64,000 nucleotides of DNA from Artemia franciscana (lineage: Eukaryota > Arthropoda > Branchiopoda > Anostraca > Artemiidae): positions 186,001 through 250,000 of the forward strand of contig NW_027062695.1 in the NCBI RefSeq assembly GCF_032884065.1. The letters are read 5' to 3'. Positions 1-10,645 of the stretch are shown here, one piece after another; the first letter of the stretch is position 1; each line of letters opens with the position of its first letter. The position numbers were made by a program, and so were the translations under genes. Under the pieces are notes generated by a model. The model was not told the origin of the DNA and made no database searches. It saw only the letters and a program-made list of their open reading frames with translations.

Positions 1-1400
1 TGTATATTTTGCTAAACTATATCATATATTTCCCATGTGACTTTCTACTTTGCCTTTTTCAGTTTAGCCTTGCTCCAGGGGCGTTGTTTTTGAGGAGGGG
101 AGGGGATGAGGGGTCGATCCCCAAAATAATTTGGATAAATCAATTATTTTATAGCCACAATTATAGAAATGCTGGAGCTACATCCCTGCTTTCCTCTTCC
201 TATTTTTCCAAAAGTATATGTTGTAGTTGCCCGAAGATGAGCCTGGTCTGGTGTAACCCAATAATAGACTATTTTCATCAAGACTCAATAAAACTTCCCA
301 TTTTGAAATTAATTAAAGCAAAAGACATTGAGTTAGTGGAGTGGAAGGAGATTTTGAAGTCTGAATACCAGGTCCCATGAATTTAAACTGTATAAGTAAT
401 TGCAAGGCAGTGGGCCGATTTTCAAGCATATAATGATTAGAAAATAACTCATTCCATGCCCCTATTTAATCGACCCAGCTATTAAGATAATATGGAGAGG
501 GCTGTTGACTTCTTGTGAAAGGACTAAATTTTGAGCATTCATTTGATCATCCTATAGTTTGAAAATTTCCCAATAAGAGTGAATCCTTCTCAAATGGGGC
601 TTAATTACAATCAGATGTCCTTATAGTACAATTAATGGTAGCCACTCTGACAGGAAATATTTCGAGAATTAAAATAGATCATAAGGGGTTTTGGATCCAG
701 TCGGTACAAAATATCACAAATAATACAATTTTTCCATAGTCCTAACTATCATATTATTCAACTGCTCTGTCAGACAAAAAGAAAAAGAAAAAAACTCACT
801 CGACTTGATGATGTGAAGGCTAAACTAGAACTATGTTTTTTAGCCTTAGTTTATCTAGAATTTTCTAGTCTGTCAGGATAAATGATAAGATCATCAGAAA
901 ATATCTTTAGATAAGATGTACAAACAAAAAATATGTTAAAAGTTACTTTGAGACTTGTTGAGCTACATAAACAACTGCACTTTGTATTTTCATCACTTAA
1001 ATTTTATGTAAATTATTTATCCAGAGAGCAATCAAAGTCAAATCGCTCTCGAATGCTTACGACAAAGCTAAAAATCTTATCGAGCATGTAAATTGTTCGG
1101 AAACTAAACTGTTACTTGATACTGAATTTTTTTTCCTCTGGGTCTTTCGCTTTTCTTCAGTTCCATGGTGATATTCCTCGGTCCCTTAGATTTGCGTCTT
1201 CTTTTGTATATGATCGGTCAAATTATCATTTCTGTTGTCCCTTAAATATCCAAATTCCAAATACACCAATGATAAAATCCGATTTTAATCCTTTTGTTGT
1301 GTTTCATTTGACATGGAGCACCCTTCCCGATTCAGCTCGAGAATGCCATTCGTTTGGTTCATTGCATTTGATAAAAATTATTTAGTGAACCCTCTTTCCT
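1..1400. other. No gene seen
   Basis: AT-rich sequence. The open frames here are short, have no recognisable motif and no convincing splice context. A frame at 1116-1385 lies just upstream of a LINE-like 3' tail and could be decayed LINE coding sequence, but no motif supports this. Confidence 0.5.
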
Positions 1401-1619
1401 TATTGTTTGTTTGTTTGTTTTTTTATATTGGTTATATTTATTATTATTTTTTGTCTCCATTTTTATAAAGCAAACGCTTTACACGTTAAGAGTTTGAAAT
1501 GTTTAATGTTAGTGATCTTCTCATAATCCCCCTCCTACAGGCCAGGGAGCCTTTGTGGGGAATTGTAGATTGTTGTGTAATTTTTGTACTGTTATATGGA
1601 AAATAATCCTATCTGTCTG

Positions 1620-1663
<44 letters not shown>
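1401..1663 (+). repeat. LINE-like 3' tail ending in a (CTAT)n microsatellite
   Basis: A T-rich stretch with a 'gccagggagcctttgtgggg' segment leads into a tract of about 13 CTAT/CTGT tetranucleotides at 1609-1663. Many CR1/jockey-like LINEs end in short microsatellite tails of this kind, and the LINE remnant ending near 26.1 kb has a similar TATC-rich tail. No coding motif is preserved upstream, so the LINE assignment is an inference. Confidence 0.45.
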
Positions 1664-1664
1664 A

Positions 1665-1990
1665 ATGAACCCATCGTCTTTACTGATAATACTACCGGGG
1701 TAAGTGAAGCCGTCCACTTGATCGATCTTCTCAAAATTCAACATCACTTCCTTCCCTTCAATTATTCCCAGTCTTAATTACTAAATTTTCAAGCCTATTC
1801 GTGTAAGCCGAACCTCCAGAACCTTCAAAAAGTCATTCCTTTTGCTAATATCTTCATCTAGGATGCTCAAATCAACAGCACGATCTAAGTTTAAGAGAGT
1901 TTTGCTTCCCATTTGATATTGTATTCTCCTGTAGCCTTTGCTTTGCTACATATGACAAAGCCCATCAAAATTATCCATATAAACGGTGGG
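1665..1990 (-). pseudogene. LINE reverse transcriptase fragment, decayed
   Basis: Read on the minus strand, this region carries the palm-to-thumb part of a non-LTR retrotransposon reverse transcriptase: a 'SKTLLNLDRAVDLSILDED' stretch where active relatives have the catalytic Y/FADD box, then 'TRIGLKI', and finally 'EKIDQVDGFTYPGSIISKD', the conserved post-palm segment. The catalytic box is destroyed (RAVD in place of YADD) and several stops and frame changes interrupt the reading. The same family recurs at 16.9-17.5 kb with matching motifs ('DSFTYLSSIISKD' type). In the living element this enzyme copies element RNA into DNA at the nicked target. This copy is inactive. The family call rests on motif recognition by eye. 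Confidence 0.7.
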
Positions 1991-3510
1991 AAGTTCACTA
2001 TATCCCCTTCTCTTAGATAACCTGAATACATATTTTCTTTTGATTTACCTCAGCCCTTCTACTAAGTCAAAACTTGAGGTCAACCTGGCCCTCAATACCA
2101 ACCAAATATTTCCACCCCCAAGTCAATTCTAAAATAATAAAAATAGCATATTTTTATGACATCTATAAAGACATGTTTAAAGGCATAATTTAAAGACATA
2201 TTTTAATAGAGTTCAAGCTGATCAAAAAAATTATGAAAACAATTTAGAAGCCGACTAAAGTGACAAAATCTAAACTTCTGTCTTTGGGCTTTCAAAGTAT
2301 TTGAATCTTTCGGCTTAGAATAACCAGAAACATTCAAAGTCAGGTATCTGGCCTCAACAAAACTTTTCGAGTCATAGACGATCAAAAAAACAACAACCTG
2401 TTTACGATCGAAACAAATTTTGTCCCAGTTTTTTTTTAATTCTCCGCATACAGGTCCCTTTGAACCAGTAGGTCAAAAATTCAAATTTCAAGCTTTTAAG
2501 AAAAAATGTTCAGTCATTTTTCGTGCAAATAAAGATTTAGTAAACAAAATATTTTGACAGTCTTGTGCCTCTCCCAGAACATGCTATTTGAAGTAATTTC
2601 ACCCTCCTTAAACAGTTCCAGAAAGCTTAAGTCGATTCTCCAGTGGCTCTCGAAAAATAAAATACATAATTTTGATAGCCTGGATCCTTGTGCTGCCTTC
2701 TGATGAACCTCAATACTTCACATTGAGTTGGTTCATGGTTCTACTGGGCCTAATAGAGCTAGGAATATTAGGTGGATGGGACACACCTTTCTGTTGTCTC
2801 CTTGATCCTCTCTACATTAAAAATAATATGTGAAATCCCCCCTGCAGCCCACCTCCAAAACAAGAAGAAAACGCTTAAAGATTTCCAGAAATTTCCAGAT
2901 TTCTAAAATTCGAATTTCATGCTTTTAAGAAAAAATGTTCGGTCATTTTTCGTGCAAACCAAGATTTAGTAAATAAAATATATTGACAGTCTTGTGTCTC
3001 TCCTAGAACATGCTATTTGAAGTAACTTCACCCTCCTTAAACAGTTCCAGAAAGCTTAAGTCGATTCTCCAGTGGCTCTTGAAAAAATACAATACATAAT
3101 TTTGATAGCCTGGATCCTTGTGCTGCCATCTGATGAACTCAATACTTCACATTGAGTTGGTTCATGGTTCTACTAGGCCTAATACAGCTAGGAATATTAG
3201 GTGGATGGGACACACCTTTCTGTTGTCTCCTTGATCCTCTCTATATTAAAAATAATATGTGAAATCCCCTCTGCAGCCCACCCCCAAAACAAGAAGAAAA
3301 CACTTAAAGATTTCCAGGTTAATCCCTGTGAGCTGTTACTGGGATGTTCACTATATCTTCTTCTCTTAGATGACCTGAATTCATATTTTCTTTCGATTCA
3401 ACTCAGCCCTTCTGCTAAGTTAAAATTTGAGGTCAATCTGGCCCTCAATACCAGCCAAATATTTCCACCCCCAAGTCATTTCTAAAATAATAAAAAATGC
3501 CATATTTTTT
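1986..3510. repeat. Local duplication block (1986-2155 ~ 3340-3510; 2482-2890 ~ 2911-3317)
   Basis: Two direct copies of about 405 bp, offset by 429 bp, run from 'agcttttaagaaaaaatgtt' to 'gcttaaagatttccag' and differ by only a few per cent. Flanking them, 1986-2155 is repeated at 3340-3510, both copies ending in 'aaatatttccacccccaagt'. The frames at 2203-2385 and 3201-3804 fall inside or beside these repeats and show no protein motif. The arrangement looks like a tandem duplication of an unidentified dispersed element. Confidence 0.8.
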
Positions 3511-6500
3511 TGCTTGGGTACGCGTAGAGAATCTCTGTTTGTATTGCTACTTCACCGGGAAGTAGGATCCCAGTTCCAACTGGAAATAGAATTCCCAGTG
3601 GGAATTCTCTTCCCATTGGGGATTATTTATATTACCGTATTACTCAATATTGCCAAAAGATCAGAAACTAAACGTTTCGACCATTCCTATTCGGAATTCT
3701 TCAATTCAAAATTTGAGGTCCACTTGCCAATCCCCCAGCATTCTCTAAGAGTCTCGACTAAATCCCCAAAAGCCGTTCCAAAATATTGCAGATTAGCTGC
3801 TTGAATAGCATGGTAACACAAACTGTCTGTGAGTTTGTCTCACTACTGTGAGTAGATTATATGTCCTATAGGGGGATTATAGGACAAAAAGTTTTACGGG
3901 AGTAATACAAAAGTAATATGAGAACCCCTCATCTGCCACCTCTTCCAAAGCAAAAATTTGAGTTTTGCTTTGCCCTTCTGGTTCATCCTGATACTCCTAG
4001 AACATGTTAGCTTGACAGCCTGTGCTATTCATGGGATATTGCATATACTTTATTCTTGTAATACAGTACAACTTATTTTTTTTTTGTCTAAATTAATGCT
4101 TACAGGTGAATAGACTCTAACTTTATATAGATAAGAGACTCAAATTTTTAAAACACCCTCCTAGCACAAAATTTCTTGTTCCTTTGTACCCATCCCCTTA
4201 ACTTCTAAATTTAAACTCTGTTCCCCAAACCATTCAAGAGATGCCGAAGGTGTCTCATGTTGATAGCCGTGGTATGCATAGTGACTTTAGGTTCCTTGGC
4301 CTGGGAACATACGAGTGTCAAGTTTCTAACCGTAAAGAGAAAGAAAGCTTTTTGTCTAATTTTGGCCCTTTTTTAATCCCCATTTTTAGACAAACCAATT
4401 TTGTTTCATTGTTCGCAAGGATACTTTTGGCTCAGAAAGTTAAGATTGGAAGTTTCAAGCATTTGGGAGAAAGCTTGTTTGGCTTTTGTTTTATTGCCCT
4501 TTATCGTGTCCGGTTTTCGCAGGAACCAAGATTTCTTTCTATTGCTCCTTCTGTGTTGGGGTCCCCTTAGCCCACGGACTTAACGATAAAATTTTAAAAT
4601 TAATCAAAAAAATTATTTTTGGTCTTTTCTCGGCTCATTTTTCGTGACCTGTGCCCCCAAACAGATCTTTTTTGCACACAAGGCTCCTCTTGGCCCAAAG
4701 ACTTCAAGATACAAATTTCAAATTGATCTCAAACAAAAAGTTTTTGACCAGTTTCCTGGTTTCCTTGTGCCTTCTCCCCCTCAATAAAATCCATTTAGCA
4801 CTAGGATCAATTCCTGAGAGTCTCATGTTAACCAAACACCCAAGATCATGCTCCCTCCCCCGCATTTTCTCTTTAGAACAGGCTAAATAGCTTTCCACAA
4901 GATAAATGGTATTTGACACAATTTATTAGCCTTGAGACATTTAATTGATTACACCTTCCGACTATTTTGAATAAAACGGCTCAGAACTTTAATCTAATGT
5001 AACAAAGGCTATTGGGGGTAGGGTATCATAAAGGACATAGAAGACACTGGATTTTTAGTCACTTTTGACTCCTAGAAAGGGCACCAGGCGTTTTTAATTT
5101 CCAATTGAACGTGCCCATCCAATGCTCTTTTAACCCTTTCCATTGGAAGGGGCTTTTGGAAAAAACTAATGGATAAAGAAACGATGCATGGAAGGCATGA
5201 GCTCTGACAGTGCTATAGCGTTGCCCCTTTTAATTTGTTTTATAAGGACGCTTTCTTTGCAAAGAATCTTTAAAATAGCAGGACAATGAAAATTGCTCTT
5301 CTTGAATGTATTTTATTCAGTAATTTTAAAAGATAAGAAATAAATTCTACCTCATATAAAATTCAACATAAACAAGCTAAAACATACTTAGATAAAAATA
5401 TAATTATTGGATTAACATAAGACCTGAAAGAGCGTTCTTGCCATTGGGAAGGGACGAAGTGTGTGGAGGATTAATGGGAATCTAATTAACCCTCCAACCA
5501 TACAAGATTCTAATCACGAAGTCTGTATATAGAAACCTAAATATAGTTTTTTGTCATGGTGCAAGGCAGTGAAGCTCCCAAGTCAACCGACCAACTATAG
5601 CATGGAGACTGTAGCATAGTAGATAAAGTTTGGGAAAATAACTTATTTGACTGGGATTGGTCACCTAATACTGCTACTCTCTGGGATACCTTGTAATAAA
5701 AAAAAGCATTGGAAGTGCTGTAATTCACTTAAAATTTTTGTAAACCAATACCTATACCTAAAGAGACCTTTTCCCGATAAATGTTAGCCTGTTAAGCCTT
5801 ATTGTCCAATCTATTGAAGGCTTCGAATTTTCATAAATCAGGGAATCTTGTGCTTAATAAATGCAAAGCGGATCCAAGTACTTTCATAAGTAAGGTAGAT
5901 GGAGTTTAGAATTTACCCATGCCTCTGAAAATCTATCTGTCTCCTTGTTTCAAGCTCATTTTCCCATTGGTTTGATTAGGGCTAAGGCCACCGAGGAAGA
6001 AAAAGACATGCTCAGATATCTTTGGTTTTGTTGGCAATTTAATATGCTGGTTTTAAGACTTAGTATCGATTTTGGATATATCGCAAAAATATTGTAATCA
6101 AAAGAAAAGTTTCACCAATTTTTTTCAGGGTCCAAACAATTGAACAATAAAATAATTTAGCCTTAATACTTAAGAGGGGCCCTAAGACTTAAGATTTTAA
6201 TTCGAGTTATTACTATATTAATGTTCTATCTCTCGGTTTGATAGGCTCACCTTCTACTTTCGGAAAAAAAATTCTTCTCGGAAAAATACTTAAAATTTGT
6301 ATTTTTGTAGATAAATACTTGAATTCTCGAGTCTAGGGCTCTCATATGCTTATAATTTTATGGTTCTTCTTCATCAAGATAGCCCTATGCTTTAATTTTT
6401 CCCTTTTCAAAACTATTCAATTTTTCTTATGGAAATAAAATTTGATAAATATCTTAAACCTTAATAAATTTAATACCACCATGAACCACCATGAGGATTA

Positions 6501-6540
6501 AATTCCTTTACTGCACTATATATACATTTTAATCAAATTT
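3511..6540. other. No gene seen; small repeats only
   Basis: Visible items are a perfect 8-bp-stem palindrome at 3589-3607 (GAATTCCC-AGT-GGGAATTC), degenerate tandem segments at about 4380-4760 containing variants of 'cttggcccaaagacttcaag', and a diverged piece of dispersed repeat R2 at 5040-5160 ('gggcaccaggcgttttt'). Open frames such as 4241-4570 overlap the tandem segments and show no domain. Confidence 0.5.
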
Positions 6541-8420
6541 TGTTTTCAGACTTTCATTAAATTTCAATTTAAAGTTTGTATGTCTGTTGACAAGGGCCGC
6601 TCTTTCCTTTACGATCACAAATAGTTTGACGAGAAGAAAACCCATAGAGTCTAACCATATTGATAAGAGTCTTATGGATCTTCTTTTGTTATCTCAAACT
6701 CATATTGATAAGTTAAAGCCGCAAATTTCACAAACAAATTTATATGTGTCTTCTGAAATATATTCTAAATTTCTAGCTTAAGGATATTTGATGCTTCTCG
6801 GGTTGCTTCTTATTTAAGTCACAGGACAGTTATTCATCTAAATACCTTTTTTTTTTATAAAACCAGTCCAGATCCTTCAAAATTAAACATTAATAATTAT
6901 TGGATATTGCATGCTTTGATCACCAAGATTTAAAAGGAGTATCAGGAGAACAATTATTTTTGTCTTGAATAATTTAAATCTGGAGCTTGTCAGAAAAGAA
7001 CAGGTTTCAAAATCACATTCAAGTAGAAGCCTTTGTGGTTATTTAATAAGAATTCACCATTGGTTTTGCCACCTCTTTTGGTTCTTACACATTCTAGAAC
7101 ATATCAATATCTTTTTGTTAAATCTTAGAAAACTAGTTATTTAATTATATTTAAAATCTGCTAATTTTAAATAAATACAGAATGAGATAAGAATTTGGAT
7201 TGATGGATCTTTACATTCTCGATTTAATTTAGGCAAAAAAACGTTAAAAATATTTATTTACCTGTGATGATGGAATATTGATGATGCTCCATCATACGAT
7301 GAATGTGTTGTACTCTGGTTTCGGAAAAAGGGAAACCGCTTTTTTAGTATTCGTCTTATAGGCCCGTTACAGTTTCTAATTTGTTTTCGAAGATTTCTGG
7401 GTTATGTTTGACAGCAGTGTATCATGCCTCCTTTTCAGTTTGGGTTGCAACCTTGTCTCGGTTGCTACCATGCTTTGAGGAGTTTATGTACAATATTGAA
7501 CGATGGTGAAAGGTCATTTGGCTATTGGCGCATATAGCATTAGTAATGCTTTTGGACATCCAATTTATTCTTAGGCTATGCCTGAGATATTAAAAAGGGG
7601 GATATCTGTTGATGTGGTTCGATCTCTTTGTTGCATCTATAGACACCTCCAAGTACGTTTAAAGATTGAATCTTTGCTCATTCCTTCAGAACTTCGTTTG
7701 AATCTTGGAATTAAACAAGCGGCCATTATGTCTCCTATTAAATACAATAATGCGGCCTTAAGAGCTCAAGGTGATTTATCACCTTCCTACATATTGAATG
7801 GTGTTAGTGCATTTTTTTTATATTATGCAAATGATGTTTTTGCCTAAGTATGGCTGTGTTTAATTTGAAAAAAAAAGTCTTAGGAAGATTGCTAAGTATT
7901 ATAATGGGATTAGTCATTCTAAAAATGCGGCTAAGTTTCAAGTGATATTATTTAATTTTAACCTTTCCAAAACCCCTGATAGAGTAAATCTGGGTGATCA
8001 CGATGTTATACCATTGCAGGAACATGTGTACCTTAGATTACATATTGGTACATCTCTGAAGCTAACTAAAAAATTACGAAGTGCCCGAACCGACCGTAAG
8101 ATATGTAATGCGTAAACTTCTGCTGTTTGACCACAGCTGAATCCTGGTAAACGCCATTTTGCGAAAGTATATAATTTTGTTTCCCTCGCGCATGCTCTAT
8201 ACCAGGTTCCTTTCTGGGACATTTTTAACCAATCACATAAAATGGAAATCAGAAGGGATTATTTCAAATATTTGAATTTCTTTATTCGGGTTCCTCCTTG
8301 GACTAGTAATGGTGAGCTGCAAGCGAGATATAAATTTCTTGATCCTCTTAATGCTGCTGATAAGTCTTTTTTCAAGCTTACTATTATCCATCAAACCACC
8401 CTTGGAAGGGTTTTTTGTTT
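6541..8420 (+). pseudogene. LINE ORF2 remnant (reverse transcriptase and C-terminal domain)
   Basis: A plus-strand non-LTR retrotransposon ORF broken into short frames. From about 7330, pieces in shifting frames give an 'IGPLQFLICF' segment (RPVTV-like in relatives), then 'FKRGISVDVV'-like and 'YRHLQVRLKIESLLIPSELR', then 'LGIKQAAIMSPIKYNNA' where active enzymes have QG...SP...N, and 'NGVSAFFLYYANDVFA', a damaged YADD box (YAND). Further on, 8020-8420 preserves the C-terminal region including 'PPWTSNGELQARYKFLDP'. The segment 6541-7330 has weaker coding traces and is included only because of position. Multiple stops and frameshifts make it inactive. It is a different LINE lineage from the minus-strand fragments at 1.7 and 16.9 kb. 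Confidence 0.75.
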
Positions 8421-8712
8421 TAATGCTAGTTTGATTGTTTTCTTCTATATATTACCGTTTTTATTTTGCATTTATTTGCATGATTCACTTAGAGATTTGC
8501 CACCCTTGGAGTGGCTTACTTTTTTGAATTGTTTGGTTCTATTCCTGTTTTTATTTTGTATGTGTTTGTTACTGTTTTTTGTATATATCTCTTTTGTGTT
8601 TTTGCATGTGTGTCTTTTTACTTTTCTTTTTCTTTCTTTTTGTTATACTCCATCACCATGCCTCTTATTTTGATGGATTATAAAATAAATTCATTCAATT
8701 TAATTAACAGAT
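8421..8712 (+). repeat. Probable 3' UTR and tail of the 6.5-8.4 kb LINE
   Basis: T-rich DNA directly follows the C-terminal coding trace and ends in 'ggattataaaataaattc', a short A-rich tail typical of LINE 3' ends. The open frames here are T-rich and low-complexity, so I do not read them as genes. Confidence 0.45.
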
Positions 8713-9854
8713 TTCTGTATTAGTTCTATTGTCTTATTTTGGCTATCCACGTACAGCCCTTCCTATCCCAGTGTTTCTTTCTTTAGCTTCACTTTTATTG
8801 TCATTTCTTACAAGGAAATCCTATGTTCATGTAATACTTTTTCATTAGATCACAACTGAACACTTTTTATTTGTTTCTATTTTTCATATTGATGTCTTAA
8901 GTGACAAAAGTTATTTGTGTCTATAATTGATTGCTGTCCCTTTGTTCATTGCTTTTCCGGCATGCTACTTTAGCTCTCAAGTGACGGGCTTTTGAAAAAA
9001 ATTCTTGGGTCCGACAAAGACAAAATTTATTTTGATCAAAAATAGTAGTTTGTAAAAACAACTTTATTTATTTTTACAAATAAAAAAAATGGATGTAACT
9101 TTAATTAAGAAGATACTTCTAGAAAATGGATGAAGCTATTCAATCCAGTATGTTCAGTACAAATAAAAATTTGTCACGCCTGTTCAACATTACAGTGCAG
9201 TGAATAATGGCAGCCTTTATCACTAAACAAGCTAATTCTCTGAATTGTACTTTTCCGACGGAAAATCAAAGATATCAGTGCCGTCTTATACTCATAAAGT
9301 GATTAACAATATTCCATTCATCTTAGCGTCATTTTGCTAAGAGATTCTTAGGAACATTTTGTTCGAATAAACCTAGTATTGTTGCTATTTCCAAATATCC
9401 TATTGTTTACTATTCTGATTCAGCATGTTAGCTATTATATTACCATTACTTATTAATAATTCTAATAGTTGAGTAATTATCGTGCAGTAGCAACTAATTT
9501 TAAACCAGTGATCACATTGTGAATTTTTGGTTCTTTTTTTTTCTTTTTTCTTTTCAAAATTTCATGTCGGTTCGAAGTTTAAAAAAAACTTTCCTTGTTA
9601 AAGTTATTAGTTTTAATTGTTATGTTTTTCTTTCCTTTTTGTTTTCCCTTATATTGGTTAATCATTATTACGTCTTGCTCCTTGTTCTACTTCTTCTGGT
9701 TTTGTTTCTACTGTTATATTTTTTGTTTTATTGAATATTACTCTTTAGTTCTATTCATTGCTTTTGATCAGGCATTACAGTCCCTAAATGGTTATGATAA
9801 GTTTCTTTTTTTTTAATATTTTTAAAAACTATCATCAAACTAAACTGAGGATTC
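8713..9854. other. No gene seen; T-rich DNA
   Basis: AT-rich sequence with long T-rich runs at 9520-9830. The hydrophobic frames at 9519-9816 arise from T-rich codons and are not supported as proteins. Confidence 0.5.
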
Positions 9855-9864
9855 TTTATTTATT
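9855..9864 (-). promoter_or_regulatory. Candidate polyadenylation signal for the 10.0-kb minus-strand exon
   Basis: On the minus strand two overlapping AATAAA hexamers (AATAAATAAA) lie about 170 bp beyond the TAA stop at 10,032-10,034. The distance suits a short 3' UTR. AATAAA is common in AT-rich DNA, so it only adds modest support. Confidence 0.4.
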
Positions 9865-10031
9865 GTTTTATCTTTAGTTATATAGTTCATAATTTTTGGC
9901 TAAGAATTCCTTTGGTTCAAAGACTTCTTGCCAAAGCATCGGAATTTGTCCCAAAGAAATCGAAAGAGTAGTTCAACAATTACAAGTTATATTTTACCAA
10001 AATAATTTATAAGATATAATGTTAGTACTGT

Positions 10032-10162
10032 TTAACTGTCCCATTTCTTCCCTCTAACTGCAACAAAGCCCGCGGGAATCTTCTTTCCTCTGATGCTGTA
10101 TCTTGGCCCTCTCGCAGCTTTCTTCACTTTGAAGCTCCTGATCATTCTTTCTCTTGGAAAAC
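10032..10162 (-). CDS. Candidate terminal exon of an amidated neuropeptide precursor (tachykinin/natalisin-like)
   Basis: On the minus strand a good splice acceptor (pyrimidine-rich 'tttactttttgttgtag') precedes a 131-bp open segment ending in TAA. After two bases completing a codon it encodes 42 residues. The C-terminal part reads VKK, then AARGPRYSIRGKK, then IPAGFVAVRGKKWDS, then stop. Two consecutive segments thus end in Gly-Lys-Lys, the classic signal for dibasic cleavage and C-terminal amidation. The predicted products would be AARGPRYSIR-amide and IPAGFVAVR-amide. F-V-A-V-R-amide fits the FxxxR-amide pattern of arthropod natalisins and differs from the tachykinin-related FX1GX2R-amide pattern only by Ala for Gly. 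A polyadenylation signal follows at 9855-9864. I see no signal peptide or upstream paracopies nearby; they would lie on other exons at higher coordinates, possibly outside the window. The coding call is moderate and the peptide family is an inference. Confidence 0.45.
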
Positions 10163-10351
10163 CTACAACAAAAAGTAAATATAAACTGATAATTTTTGTT
10201 GTTTTTTATGTTTTTTTTTTACAAAGGCGGCTTTACACTAGGAATGAGAAAAATCTCTTCTCCGGGCTTTTTAGCTTTAGCTTTTGAATTTAGCTTTTAA
10301 GTTGTGTAAAATATTTTGCCCTTTTAACAGATTGAGGTTATTTTTCAAACA

Positions 10352-10645
10352 TTAATTTCTATTTTCTTTCAAATCTGTAAGAATAACTGAGCTATAATTA
10401 TTGCAAGTCAAATATTCGAAGAAAACCATCCCAAAAGACGAGGATCCAAGAGAAAATGCAAGTAAAGCGTGCATAGCCTCTTCTACGGTCTGGACTTCGT
10501 ATGGGCTTATTATAACAAGGTTAGGCATGGTAACATTCGGCTTGGCAGCTCTAGAAAAGGTTTTACACATATAAAGATAATTGTCCTCGTCTTTCAAGTG
10601 TGTTACCAGGCGGCTTGAAACATTCAGTTTAGCATTCATTAGCAT
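10352..10645 (-). CDS. Unrecognised open frame, possible exon
   Basis: A 97-codon frame on the same strand as, and about 190 bp upstream of, the candidate peptide exon. It has balanced composition ('LKDEDNYLYMCKTFSRA' early, 'TVEEAMHALLAFSLGSSS' in the middle) unlike the low-complexity frames around it. I recognise no domain. A weak phase-compatible donor (T|GTAAAA after 'YLYM') could join it to the next exon, but no good acceptor precedes it. It may equally be a chance open frame or a transposon fragment. Confidence 0.22.
   Translation of the reverse strand: MLMNAKLNVSSRLVTHLKDEDNYLYMCKTFSRAAKPNVTMPNLVIISPYEVQTVEEAMHALLAFSLGSSSFGMVFFEYLTCNNYSSVILTDLKENRN

Noticed and set aside
9519..9816. 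Hydrophobic T-rich frames that look like membrane segments
   Set aside because: Arise from poly-T/TTC runs; no start context, splice sites or homology signal. The same applies to 8242-8723.
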